From assembly GCA_031254575.1 (NCBI GenBank), contig JAIRUE010000033.1, forward strand, positions 1 to 48,934: DNA of 48,934 bases. The letters are read 5' to 3'. The number at the start of each line of letters is the position of its first letter. The stretch's first letter is position 1. Under the pieces are notes generated by a model. It ran no database searches. It had not been told where the DNA came from and was given only the letters and a program-made list of their open reading frames with translations. Made by a program: the position numbers and the translations under genes. Of this stretch, positions 29,353-39,008 are shown one piece after another. Source of the DNA: Oscillospiraceae bacterium (GTDB taxonomy: Bacteria; Bacillota; Clostridia; Oscillospirales; UBA929).

Positions 29353-30467
29353 AACTGTATTTTCCTGTCCAGCACGCCTGCGTACTGTTTCCGGAATGTC
29401 TGAAACGTCCCTTTTTCAATCTCCGAACGGATACGCGCCGTCAGGCTGTTGTAAAAATACAGGTTGTGCAGTACGCCCAGCCGCAGCGCGAGGACCTCGC
29501 CCGCTTTGAACAGGTGGCGCAAATAGGCGCGGGAATGGTTTTGACAGAGCGGGCAGCCGCAGGCTTCGTCCAACGGCGCGCCGTCCTCTTTGTAACGCTC
29601 GTTGAGGATATTGACGCGGCCCCGCCAGGTATAGAGATGGCCGTGCCTCCCGTTGCGGGCGGGTATCACACAGTCGAAGAAGTCTAACCCGCGCGCGGCG
29701 GCCTCAATGATGTTCTCCGGCGTGCCCACCCCCATCAGATAACGGGGCTTGTCCGGCGGCATATGCTCCTCCAAAATATCCAATATGTGATACATCACCG
29801 CCGTTTCCTCGCCGACCGCCAGTCCTCCGACGGCATAACCGGGCAGGTCAAGCTCCGCGATACGCCGCATATGGTCAATACGCAGGTCGTCGTATACGCC
29901 GCCTTGATTGATACCCCAGAGCGTGGATGCCGCAGGTTTCTCCGTCCACCTTTCCTTGCACCGGGCTAACCAGCGCGCCGTCCTGCCGGCAGACTGTTTC
30001 ACGTATTCATACGGCGCGGGGTTTTCCACACATTCGTCCAGCGCCATGATAATATCCGCTCCCAGTTTTGTTTGTATGTCCACCGCGCCCTCCGGGCTCA
30101 ACAGAACACGCCGCCCGTCGATATGCGACGAGAAGGAAACGCCCTCCTCCGTTATTTTGCGGCGCTGTGCCAGCGAAAAGACCTGAAACCCGCCGCTGTC
30201 GGTCAGAACAGGCCCGTCCCAGCACATAAAGCGGTGCAGGCCGCCCAGTTTGGCGACGGTATCCTCCCCGGGGCGCAGGTGGAGGTGGTATGTGTTGCAC
30301 AGCGCGGCCTGACAGCCGGCGGCTTTGAGGTCAAGCGACGAAAGACCGCCTTTGATGGCGGCCTGCGTGGCGACGTTCATAAAGACCGGCGTTTCGACCG
30401 TGCCGTGCGGAGTCTCGTACCGGCCGCGCCGGGCGAAACCGTCCCGGCTTAGCACGCGGAACGACAT
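29349..30467 (-). CDS. tgt: tRNA-guanine transglycosylase
   Basis: MFVATQAAIKG-like start, DSGGFQVFSLA, GGLAVGEE, CGCPLCQNHSRAYLRHL zinc region. Confidence 0.97.
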   Translation of the reverse strand: MSFRVLSRDGFARRGRYETPHGTVETPVFMNVATQAAIKGGLSSLDLKAAGCQAALCNTYHLHLRPGEDTVAKLGGLHRFMCWDGPVLTDSGGFQVFSLAQRRKITEEGVSFSSHIDGRRVLLSPEGAVDIQTKLGADIIMALDECVENPAPYEYVKQSAGRTARWLARCKERWTEKPAASTLWGINQGGVYDDLRIDHMRRIAELDLPGYAVGGLAVGEETAVMYHILDILEEHMPPDKPRYLMGVGTPENIIEAAARGLDFFDCVIPARNGRHGHLYTWRGRVNILNERYKEDGAPLDEACGCPLCQNHSRAYLRHLFKAGEVLALRLGVLHNLYFYNSLTARIRSEIEKGTFQTFRKQYAGVLDRKIQL

Positions 30468-30789
30468 ATTCACATCCCCCTTCTCCGTTTTTATGGATAA
30501 CACTCCCGTACTTCCGCAAGCAGCGCGTTATAAAAGCCCGCCGCCGCCGCTTTCCGTTTCGCGGCCAGTTCCGAGCCGCGCCTTGTGTGAAAGCCGTCAT
30601 ACATACATATTTCCCCTCCGTTATCCCAAACATTCGTACCGATCCGCAAGCTCGTCAAACCACGCCCCCGCCTGCGGTATCCTTGCCGCTATATCCTCAA
30701 GCGAACGATAAATGGCAGCGGCTCCAACGCTTTATGTAATTTATAGATAATGTCTGTCCTGTCAGGCAACCCGAACACTCCTTATTTCG

Positions 30790-31590
30790 TCAGAATAACT
30801 CGTCAAGCAGGATATAATACCGTATTTTTTCCTCATCCGGTTCAATGCCCAGTTCCTCAAACAACAGTGCTTTATATTTCCGGTAATCCTCTTTCCCATA
30901 ACCGGCGTATTCCATATAATTATATTGAAGCGAGCGGACGCACAGCGCTATGTCCTGCCAGCGGTCCGCTATGCCGCCGTTCCCCCAGTCGAGAAAGCCC
31001 GTCACGCCGCGGCCGGACACGAACACATTGGGCAGGCAGAAATCACCGTGGGAAAAGACAAAATCCTCCCGCGGGCGGTTCCGGTCAAGGTAATCGTACA
31101 AATCGGGTACATCCTTAAAACCCTCCGTGGTAAAGGTTTCGGGGTTGAAATCGTTCCTATCCACAAGCCCGTTTTCCATTCTGTGTTTTGCCTGAACGAG
31201 CTTTTCAGACACCACATTCGAGCAGGGGCAATTGGAAATATCGATCCGCCACAGCATTTTCAGTCCGTTTGCCAGCGCCCTCACCGTATCGCCTATATTT
31301 CGCAGGCTGTCGCCGGAACAGGCCATTTCGCCGGTCAGCCTCGACATGAGCAAATAGCTGATCCCGTCCTGTATTTCGGCTTCGATGACTTTTGGCACAG
31401 GCAGTTTGCCGTCCAGCCAATAAAGCAGTTTCCGCTCGTTTTCCGGGGCGCGGCCAATTTTTTCGATCTTCAGCGCCATTTTTTCAAACAGAAGTATTGT
31501 GGAGCCGGAACATCCCATATCGTCGCGGCGCCACGGCAAGCTGCCGATTCGGTCTGCTATGCTTTTGGGAAGTTTGGCTATGTCAAACAT
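30790..31590 (-). CDS. Aminoglycoside 3'-phosphotransferase (APH(3'))-like kinase
   Basis: SGSTILLFEKMALKIEK, FVFSHGDFCLPNVFV catalytic loop, GFLDWGNGGIADRWQDIALCVRSL, YYILLDELF C-terminus. Confidence 0.88.
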   Translation of the reverse strand: MFDIAKLPKSIADRIGSLPWRRDDMGCSGSTILLFEKMALKIEKIGRAPENERKLLYWLDGKLPVPKVIEAEIQDGISYLLMSRLTGEMACSGDSLRNIGDTVRALANGLKMLWRIDISNCPCSNVVSEKLVQAKHRMENGLVDRNDFNPETFTTEGFKDVPDLYDYLDRNRPREDFVFSHGDFCLPNVFVSGRGVTGFLDWGNGGIADRWQDIALCVRSLQYNYMEYAGYGKEDYRKYKALLFEELGIEPDEEKIRYYILLDELF

Positions 31591-31609
31591 TCATTTATCC
31601 CCGCTTCCC

Positions 31610-32050
31610 TTATGTGTCGATCCTCGTCAGTTCCGTGATCGCCTTGTTACGGTAATTCAAATCATTCCTTACAATAAACCCCTGTTTTTCCCAAAAGGCG
31701 TTGCCTTTTTCGTTTTTATCGAACACCACGAGCGCCGCTTTGTGGATACCCTCGCGTTTCAGCGCGTCCATCGCGGCGCCGACAAGCGCCCCCCCGACGC
31801 CGCGCCGCTGTTCGCGCCCGTCAACGGCGGTATGGCAGATATACCCCCTGCGCCCGTCGTGCCCGCTCAGAATAGCGCCGATGATAACCCCGTCTTTTTC
31901 AGCGACGAAACAGGTAGCCGGGTTTCTCGCCAGGTATTTTCCGATACCCTCCCTGGAATCGTCCAGATCGTTCAACCCCATGCCCGGCGTGTTGCGCCAC
32001 AGGGCGTAAACCCGTTCGTAATCGTCAATTGTCATGATTCTGACTGTCAT
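31610..32050 (-). CDS. GNAT family N-acetyltransferase
   Basis: CHTAVDGREQRRGVGGALVGAAMDALKREGIHKAALVVFDKNEKGNAFWEKQGF. Confidence 0.92.
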   Translation of the reverse strand: MTVRIMTIDDYERVYALWRNTPGMGLNDLDDSREGIGKYLARNPATCFVAEKDGVIIGAILSGHDGRRGYICHTAVDGREQRRGVGGALVGAAMDALKREGIHKAALVVFDKNEKGNAFWEKQGFIVRNDLNYRNKAITELTRIDT

Positions 32051-32569
32051 ACCAATCCCCTCACTTTCTCAAACAGTAGCGGCAGTATACGCGGAAAGCA
32101 CATTTTTTCGGGAATTGCGTCAAACAGCTTTACCTCCGCCATTTCATACTCGGGCATTTCTCCAAGCTCCTCAATCTGAGCAAGGAATACCTGCCCGTAT
32201 GAATATCCCGTCCGCAGATGCACCGAATAGTCAAGCGCGGGGGTCAGGGAGTAGCGGACGGCCCCCGTTTCCTCGAAAAGCTCCCGCTTTGCGGCTTCGG
32301 GGGGAGATTCGCCCTTCTCGATATGCCCGCCCGCCGTTTCAAAGGTATCCCGTTCCTTCGCGCGGCAATCCTCGACTAACTCTATCTCAAAGCCGTTTTT
32401 CCCGGCGAAATCCGCAACCGTGTCAACCGCGCGTTTGAACGGACTGGACAGAACGGCGTCAATGTTTTTGTCCCGCAAAAATTCCGTCACCAGCGCGCGG
32501 TCAGCTATCCCCTTTGCTGTGAGCGGCCTGATCCGCCTGCGCGTGACGGATGAAATAAACGGTCGTCAT
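32047..32569 (-). pseudogene. Frameshifted histidine phosphatase N-terminus joined to NUDIX hydrolase C-terminus
   Basis: MTTVYFIRHAQADQAAHSKG, then +1 frame ..IADRALVTEFLRDKNIDAVLSSPFKRAVDT, then RDTFETAGGHIEKGESPPEAAKRELFEETGA; shift maps at CCCC 32509-32512. Confidence 0.65.
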
Positions 32570-32582
32570 AACAGCATTTCCC

Positions 32583-32688
32583 CTATCCGCGCCCCGTCAG
32601 CCACTCGTCCCGCAGCAGCCGGTATTCCACCCTGTCTTTCAGCCGTCCCCGGCGTCGGAAGTTTTCTCCCCGCTTCACAAGAGGCTTT
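32583..32688 (-). pseudogene. Possible C-terminal remnant of a GNAT acetyltransferase
   Basis: Frame ..EKPLVKRGENFRRRGRLKDRVEYRLLRDEWLTGRG* resembles GNAT tail (..GFRREGRL..LLRDEW). Confidence 0.35.
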
Positions 32689-33471
32689 TCACCGCTTCCG
32701 CATACTCAATATCGTCGCAAAGTGAGGAATAGTAAATTGCTCCGGTTGTGTCTCCAGATATTCGGTATGCTCCCGCTCCCACGCGGCGATCTGCGCCTCG
32801 GTCATCGACGACGCGCCGATGCCGCGGCAGGCTTTCATCCTGCCGTGCCATGTTTCGCGGGTAAAGGGTATGTCTATACTAAAGGTCACAATGTTATCCT
32901 CTTCATAGAGTTCCTCAGCCCACCTGGGCGTTCCGGGCAGGGTATAGCGTTTCATCCCGTCGCCTGTCCACGCGGGGTTGTGCTTTAATACCAGTTCCTC
33001 GCTGCGCTTTGCGATCCCGCTTTCTTCCGGCAGCCATGCCATGAACAGGATGACGAAATGACCGCCGTCTTTCAGCATGGCATGGATTTTCGGCAGTACG
33101 GCCGCCTTGTCAAAGTACATGAAACTTTGACAGGCGGTCACGGTGTCAAAGGTTTTGCCGGGGAAACTGACGTCCTCCGCGGACGCGACGATGTATTCAA
33201 TATCCATTCCCCCGGAGAGCCGCCGCGCCTGCTCTATCTGATTTTCCGATATGTCGGCGCCGGTAAATTTCGCGCCATACTTATACAGGTTCCTCGGCAG
33301 CACGCCGGTCCCTGTCCCCAAATCCAAAACTGTCTGGCCCTCTGTGCATAAGCCGAGGTCAACAATTTTTTGATAGAACGCGTCCGGATAAATATCGCGG
33401 AATTTTGCGTAATCATCCGACGTTCTGCCCCAGTCAAAAGCGTTCCCGTTGTCAATACGGTCAAGTTTCAT
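32689..33471 (-). CDS. Class I SAM-dependent methyltransferase
   Basis: TVLDLGTGTGVLPRNLYKYGAKFTGADISENQIEQARR. Confidence 0.93.
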   Translation of the reverse strand: MKLDRIDNGNAFDWGRTSDDYAKFRDIYPDAFYQKIVDLGLCTEGQTVLDLGTGTGVLPRNLYKYGAKFTGADISENQIEQARRLSGGMDIEYIVASAEDVSFPGKTFDTVTACQSFMYFDKAAVLPKIHAMLKDGGHFVILFMAWLPEESGIAKRSEELVLKHNPAWTGDGMKRYTLPGTPRWAEELYEEDNIVTFSIDIPFTRETWHGRMKACRGIGASSMTEAQIAAWEREHTEYLETQPEQFTIPHFATILSMRKR

Positions 33472-33483
33472 AGCGTATCTCCT

Positions 33484-34179
33484 TTATACCGTTTCATCCG
33501 GCGGCAGGCCCAGGTCGATATAGAGTTTGCGGCGGGCGGCGCGGTCTGCCTGCATCTCGCGTGACGCCCATTTGACTACGTCGCGGATCAACTCCGACGG
33601 CACCACCACAACGCCGTCGCCGTCGGCGGCCACAAGGTCGCCCGGCGTCACGCAAACGCCGCCGCAGTTTATCTTACCGTTGTGGCTCTCATACTGTATC
33701 CTCGCCTGATCCATCGGCTGGGCAATTTTCGTTGACCAGAACGGGATCTTTTGCAGGATGATCTCGTCGGTGTCCCGCACGCCGCCATAGGCGACGTACC
33801 CTACCGCGCCGGAGCGGACGCCCTCCATCGTGTTGTTGGAGCCCATCAGCCCGACGGTGAGATCGCTCATGTCGATCACGGGAAAGTCGTATTTTTCCAG
33901 TTCCGTCATCCACGGATAGACGCAGATATTGCCGTAATACCAGTTCGACCACTCGGTATACGCGTCGCCGGTGACGTTGGGGCGGGGTTTGTCATAGGGG
34001 ATATAGCGCGCCGTTTTGGCGAAACCCAGGGCGCGGGCGCGCCACAGCGGGCGCATATCGGGGCTCATGCTGCCGTAATGGTGATAGCCCATCCAGTCCA
34101 TCCCGTCGCGTATGTCGGTGACGCGCAGACCGGCGCAGAGATTAAGGAGTTCTTCCCGCTGTGATTGTGTCCAGTCCAT
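33484..34179 (-). CDS. RraA family protein
   Basis: GLMGSNNTMEGVRSGAVGYVAYGGVRDTDEI...VCVTPGDLVAADGDGVVVVP. Confidence 0.88.
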   Translation of the reverse strand: MDWTQSQREELLNLCAGLRVTDIRDGMDWMGYHHYGSMSPDMRPLWRARALGFAKTARYIPYDKPRPNVTGDAYTEWSNWYYGNICVYPWMTELEKYDFPVIDMSDLTVGLMGSNNTMEGVRSGAVGYVAYGGVRDTDEIILQKIPFWSTKIAQPMDQARIQYESHNGKINCGGVCVTPGDLVAADGDGVVVVPSELIRDVVKWASREMQADRAARRKLYIDLGLPPDETV

Positions 34180-34201
34180 TTCTTTCACCTCATATATTTT
34201 C

Positions 34202-35128
34202 TTATCCGTATCCCGCCTCATGAGCCGCTAAATTCCACACCTCGTTGCTATACGGCACACCCGACTGCCCGCGCTCATTGGCGAGTTTCTCCGCCAACGC
34301 AAAAAACGGCGCGAACGTATCAAATCCGCTCCGCATGGCGGCGAAAATCAGCTCGGCCCACACCCTGCCCCGCCGGTAGACCTCCGACTGTTTCGCTTCC
34401 TGTATAACGGCCTCCACGTCATACGGCACGCGCCGCTCCTCGGCCTGTAACCCGTCCGGCGTATCGGTCAGCAGCGTATACGCGGCGCCGTTGACGCCGT
34501 CAAGGGCCTGCCCGCAGGAGCCGGGGTTGAGAACGAGCTTATCCCCGCACAGACCGTGCCACTGCAAATGCGTGTGCCCGAACACCACCGCGCCGGCGTC
34601 AACGCCGGACAGTGTTTCGGTGACATACGATTTTTGCAGAAAGTCATCAATACGGCGCAGAAACGCTCTGCGGCCGAAAGCCGGGTTTTGCGACGCCTCG
34701 CGGAACAGGCGGGAACTGATCGCCTCCGTTTTGCCCCCGGAGAGAAACCCGGGAAACCAATGGGTCACATAGACCGTTCGCCCTGACGGCAGCGCCGCCG
34801 CCGCCGACTGCGGCAGGCTCAGTAAGTAGCCCGCGTTTTCCGGTTTCAGCTCGCGGACGGTCTGGTACATCGGGCCAAACTGGTCATAAACCCATTCATC
34901 CCTGTCCTGCGCTAAAAAACCCGGAAGGTATCCCTCTTTGTTTCCCTGCACCGCAACCGCGTTTTCAAGGCCGCGGACGGTTTCAGTCACTTCATTTGAC
35001 CACGGCAGGTCAAAGATATAGTCTCCCGCCAGGATAAACCGTTCCGCGCCGTTTGCCCGCGCGTCGTCCAGCGCCGCGTTCAGTGCGGTCAGGTTACCGT
35101 GTATGTCGGCAAGCACGGCGATTCTCAC
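34202..35128 (-). CDS. Metallophosphoesterase (YfcE/MJ0936-like)
   Basis: MRIAVLADIHGNLTALNAAL, AGDYIFD, VVFGHTHLQW, VLNPGSCGQ. Confidence 0.92.
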   Translation of the reverse strand: MRIAVLADIHGNLTALNAALDDARANGAERFILAGDYIFDLPWSNEVTETVRGLENAVAVQGNKEGYLPGFLAQDRDEWVYDQFGPMYQTVRELKPENAGYLLSLPQSAAAALPSGRTVYVTHWFPGFLSGGKTEAISSRLFREASQNPAFGRRAFLRRIDDFLQKSYVTETLSGVDAGAVVFGHTHLQWHGLCGDKLVLNPGSCGQALDGVNGAAYTLLTDTPDGLQAEERRVPYDVEAVIQEAKQSEVYRRGRVWAELIFAAMRSGFDTFAPFFALAEKLANERGQSGVPYSNEVWNLAAHEAGYG

Positions 35129-35967
35129 AGCGTCTTCGGCATGGGTGTAAATCTCAGGCTGATGTCGGCGGCGCGGACGGAGTGGGTCAGCGCGCCGACC
35201 GAAATCAAATCGACCCCGGTTTCCGCGGCTTCGCGCAGGGATTTTTCCCCCATATTGCCCGACGCCTCGGTGACGGCGCGCCCGCCTATCAGACGGACGG
35301 CTTCGGCCATTTGGGGATTGTCCATGTTGTCGAGCATGATAATATCCGCGCCGGCGTCAAGTGCCTCGCGCACCTCGTCAAGCGTCGTCGTCTCGACCTC
35401 GATTTTGAGCGTGTGCGGCACACGTTTCCGCGCGGCCTCCACCGCCTTTGTAATCCCTCCGGCGGCCGCGATGTGGTTATCTTTTATCAGTACGCCGTCC
35501 GACAGGCCCATGCGGTGATTCGTCCCGCCGCCCACCCGTACGGCGTATTTCTCCAGCTCGCGCAGCCCCGGCGTCGTCTTGCGGGTGTCGCAGATTTTCG
35601 CCCGCGTGCCCTCCGCCGCCGCAACGGCCCCGCGTGTCCGCGTGGCGATGCCGGTCAGCCGCTGCAACAGGTTGAGCGCGGTGCGCTCCCCTGTAAGGAT
35701 TGCCCTTGCCGGGCCGGACACCCCGGCGATCGCCGTCCCCGCCGGCAGCGCGTCGCCGTCCTGACAGCGGAATGTTACGGTCACGGACTTGTCCAGCGCG
35801 TCAAAAACGCGCGGCAGGAGAAACAGGCCGCAGATGACCATCGGCTCCTTGGCGATAAACGCGCCGGTGATCTTTTTATCCGCCGGGACGCAGGTTTCCG
35901 TCGTAATGTCCCTCCAGCCGATGTCCTCTTTCAGCGCCGTTTGGATCAGCGTATCCACGTCAAACAT
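35125..35967 (-). CDS. nadC: Quinolinate phosphoribosyltransferase
   Basis: ICDTRKTTPGLRELEKYAVRVGGGTNHRMGLSDGVLIKDNHI. Confidence 0.97.
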   Translation of the reverse strand: MFDVDTLIQTALKEDIGWRDITTETCVPADKKITGAFIAKEPMVICGLFLLPRVFDALDKSVTVTFRCQDGDALPAGTAIAGVSGPARAILTGERTALNLLQRLTGIATRTRGAVAAAEGTRAKICDTRKTTPGLRELEKYAVRVGGGTNHRMGLSDGVLIKDNHIAAAGGITKAVEAARKRVPHTLKIEVETTTLDEVREALDAGADIIMLDNMDNPQMAEAVRLIGGRAVTEASGNMGEKSLREAAETGVDLISVGALTHSVRAADISLRFTPMPKTL

Positions 35968-37561
35968 GCGCGGCGTCTTCCCCCTCTATGTAGTGCGTGC
36001 CGGCGCTCTCCCTCCGGGCAAGCGCCCCCGACAGGACCGCGCGGGCCGATAAGGCCATGTTCCGCGTCTCCAGCCAGCCGCGTGTATGATCGTCCGGTAT
36101 TTCCGACAGAATGGTTTCCATCTCTTTCAAACCCTTCTCCAGCCCCGAAACGGTGCGGACGACCCCGGCGCGGCGGTCGCAGACGCCGCGGATAGCGTTT
36201 TGGACGGTCTCGGCTGTGTCAGGCTCCGTGTCGTTCGCGGCCGGCCGGATAAGACCCTCCCGTTCAGGCGGTAAACCGCCTTCGCTTCCGTTTCTTATCT
36301 TTCCTGCGAACCCGCTCCGATCTTCGGGCGCGTACGGCGCCAAATGCCTTTGGGCTCCAAGCGTCACTTGGGGCTCGCTCCGCTCTCCGTTGATATGTTC
36401 CGCCGCCCGCCGCCCGAACACCAGACATTCCAGCATCGAGTTGGACGCGAGGCGGTTGGCGCCGTGTACGCCGGTGCAGGAAACCTCCCCCACCGCGTAC
36501 AGCCCCGGCACCGCCGTCCGCGCGTACAGATCGACCCCCACGCCGCCCACCTGATAATGCTGAACGGGGCATACGGGAATCCATTGCCGCGCGATGTCGA
36601 TGCCCCGCCGGGCGCATTCGCCGTGTATCGTCGGAAAACGCCGTATCAGGCGATCCTCCGGAATGGCCGTCGCGTCCAGAAATACGCGCTGTTCCCCCGT
36701 CCGCTCCAACTCCCGTACGATTACGCGGGAAACCACGTCACGCGGGGCCAGTTCCGCCATCGGATGCTTCCCCTCCATAAACCGCTCGCCCGCCGTGTTG
36801 CGCAGGACAGCCCCCTCGCCGCGCACGGCTTCCGAAATCAGGAACGCCCGCCCGCCGCGCCGCGGATCAAACAGCCCGGTGGGGTGAAACTGCACAAACT
36901 CCATATCCCGCAGCCCGGCCCCGGCCCGTAAAGCCAGCCCGAAGCCGTCGCCGGTCGATATGGAGGGGTTCGTCGTTTTGCCGTATATCCGCCCCAGCCC
37001 GCCCGTAGCCAGAACGATAAACCGGGCGCCGATCTCCACATCCCATCCGTCGATCAGTACTGCCGCGCCGCACACCGCGCCGTCTTTTAGGATAAGGTCC
37101 CTGACAAAGCAATTGCCTGTAAACGAGACGTTGGGCCGTTCCAGCGCCAGCTTTAACAGGACGCGCACCGTTTCGCGCCCGGTGGCGTCTCCGCCGGCGT
37201 GTACGATGCGGTCGCGGGTGTGCCCGCCCTCGCGCGTGATGGCGAGGTCGCCCTCCTCGTCCAGATCAAACGGCACCTGCATATCCACAAGACGGCGTAT
37301 ATCCTCCGGTCCCTCGGCGGCCAGCACGCGTACGGCCTGTTCGTCACACAGCCCCGCGCCCGCCGTCAGCGTGTCCTCCACATGGTACTCGGGTGTGTCG
37401 TCTTTTGAGACGGCGGCCGCGATGCCGCCCTGGGCCAGCCAGGAACTGGATTCGTCCATCTTCTCCTTGGTCACAAACAGCACCGACAGTTTTGGGTCGA
37501 TGTGCAGCGCCGTATACAGCCCCGCGAGGCCGCTCCCGATAATCAGTACGTCCGTATTCAT
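35960..37561 (-). CDS. nadB: L-aspartate oxidase
   Basis: DVLIIGSGLAGLYTAL, EFVQFHPTGL, HYQVGGVGVDLYARTAVPGLYAVGEVSCTGVHGANRLASNSMLE; start trimmed to MNTDV. Confidence 0.97.
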   Translation of the reverse strand: MNTDVLIIGSGLAGLYTALHIDPKLSVLFVTKEKMDESSSWLAQGGIAAAVSKDDTPEYHVEDTLTAGAGLCDEQAVRVLAAEGPEDIRRLVDMQVPFDLDEEGDLAITREGGHTRDRIVHAGGDATGRETVRVLLKLALERPNVSFTGNCFVRDLILKDGAVCGAAVLIDGWDVEIGARFIVLATGGLGRIYGKTTNPSISTGDGFGLALRAGAGLRDMEFVQFHPTGLFDPRRGGRAFLISEAVRGEGAVLRNTAGERFMEGKHPMAELAPRDVVSRVIVRELERTGEQRVFLDATAIPEDRLIRRFPTIHGECARRGIDIARQWIPVCPVQHYQVGGVGVDLYARTAVPGLYAVGEVSCTGVHGANRLASNSMLECLVFGRRAAEHINGERSEPQVTLGAQRHLAPYAPEDRSGFAGKIRNGSEGGLPPEREGLIRPAANDTEPDTAETVQNAIRGVCDRRAGVVRTVSGLEKGLKEMETILSEIPDDHTRGWLETRNMALSARAVLSGALARRESAGTHYIEGEDAAHV

Positions 37562-38520
37562 CGCACACACGGCCTTTCGCTTTTGTCCGGCACGGACTCC
37601 TGTGATAAAGCGGCTTGTCCGCCCGCCCGCATCATCCGTTCCAGCGGAACGCGGGCGCGTCTCATCGTCTCTCCGTCCAAATCCACGGCGGGTGTTTTCC
37701 CGTTCAAAGCGCGGGCCACATCTTCCAAAGAGGTTTTTTTCATATTGGGGCATACAAAGCCGGCTTTAAGCAAAAAACACGCCTGTTCCGGCGCGGTCTC
37801 CCGCAAGCGTTCGACGACCCCGGCCTCGGTGCCGATCACAAACTGTCCGCCCGGCGGCGCCTGCTCCACTTCCCGCAAGATCCACGATGTGCTGCCAACC
37901 CCGTCGGCCAGCGCGACGACTTCCGGCAAACATTCGGGGTGTACCAGCACTCTCGCGCCGGGCCGCGCCTCCCGGGCGGCGCGTACGTCCGCCGCCGCAA
38001 CGCGCCGGTGGACGGGGCAGTGCCCCTCAAACAGGATAAACCGCTTTTCCGGCGCGCGGGCCGCGACATACGCGCCGAGGTTCCGGTCGGGCAGAAAGAT
38101 AATCTCCTCCTCCCGTAAACTACGCGCCACCTGTTCGGCGGAGGAAGAGGTGCAGCAAATATCGCACTCCGCCTTGACTTCGGCGGAGGTGTTGACATAG
38201 GCCATCACCGCCGCGTCCGGATGCTTTTCACGCAGACGGCGCACGTCTTCCGGCGTCACCATGTCGGCCATCGGGCAGCCCGCGTCCGCGGCCGGCAGGA
38301 CGACCGTCTTGTCCGGGGAAAGGAGTTTGGCGCTTTCGGCCATAAAACGCACTCCGCAGAAGATCAGCGTCTTTTGCGGAGCGGCCGTTGCCCTTTTCGC
38401 CAGTTCAAAGGAATCTCCCACCGCGCCGGCAATGCGCTGGATGTCCATTGGCTGGTAGTAATGCGCGAGAATAAACGCGTCTTTACGCTCCGCCAGCGCT
38501 TGAATTTCAGTCGTCGTCAT
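37558..38520 (-). CDS. nadA: Quinolinate synthase A
   Basis: ILAHYYQPMDIQRIAGAVGDSFELAK, FCGVRFMAESAKLLSPDKTVVLP, CPNMKKTSLEDVARAL. Confidence 0.97.
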   Translation of the reverse strand: MTTTEIQALAERKDAFILAHYYQPMDIQRIAGAVGDSFELAKRATAAPQKTLIFCGVRFMAESAKLLSPDKTVVLPAADAGCPMADMVTPEDVRRLREKHPDAAVMAYVNTSAEVKAECDICCTSSSAEQVARSLREEEIIFLPDRNLGAYVAARAPEKRFILFEGHCPVHRRVAAADVRAAREARPGARVLVHPECLPEVVALADGVGSTSWILREVEQAPPGGQFVIGTEAGVVERLRETAPEQACFLLKAGFVCPNMKKTSLEDVARALNGKTPAVDLDGETMRRARVPLERMMRAGGQAALSQESVPDKSERPCVR

Positions 38521-38971
38521 GCCCGTCGCGCTTGCCGTCGTGACACTGCCCGCAATCGCAGCCGTCGATGTCGAAACTCAGTTTCTCTTTGCAGGCGGGA
38601 CAGGCCGCCTTGCCTTTGTAGATGGTCTCCTCGTCCACGACAAACACATGCGCGCAGCCGGGACAGGTCACTTCGTACTCCCCGCCGCCGTCATCGTCCC
38701 CGTCCGCGCCGGGGAACGGGCGGATGGAGTCCTCCTCGTCGTCCATGTCCGCGATCGTGTCTATAATTTCGCTGATGGAGTCCATCTCGTCGTTGAGGCC
38801 GTCAAGGGTGTCCTCCAGATCGGTCACATCCTCCTCGACGTCCGCCAGCGCGCCGGAAAACGCGTCGAGCGCGTCTATGACCGCGGTGAAGAGTTTATAT
38901 TCGTTGGTATCAGGGTCAAGCGACAAACCCGCCATCAGACCCTTGAGATATTCCACTTTTTTTGCGTACAT
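38507..38971 (-). CDS. CD1247-type domain protein with zinc ribbon
   Basis: MYAKKVEYLKGLMAGLSLDPDTNEYKLFTAVIDAL, acidic linker, CPGC..CPAC. Confidence 0.8.
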   Translation of the reverse strand: MYAKKVEYLKGLMAGLSLDPDTNEYKLFTAVIDALDAFSGALADVEEDVTDLEDTLDGLNDEMDSISEIIDTIADMDDEEDSIRPFPGADGDDDGGGEYEVTCPGCAHVFVVDEETIYKGKAACPACKEKLSFDIDGCDCGQCHDGKRDGHDDD

Positions 38972-39008
38972 TCTGTTAAACCTCCTGAAATTTTCACGGC
39001 AATGCCCG

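Noticed and set aside
35053-36195. 380-aa plus-strand ORF
   Set aside because: Antisense to nadC and part of nadB; no recognisable motifs.
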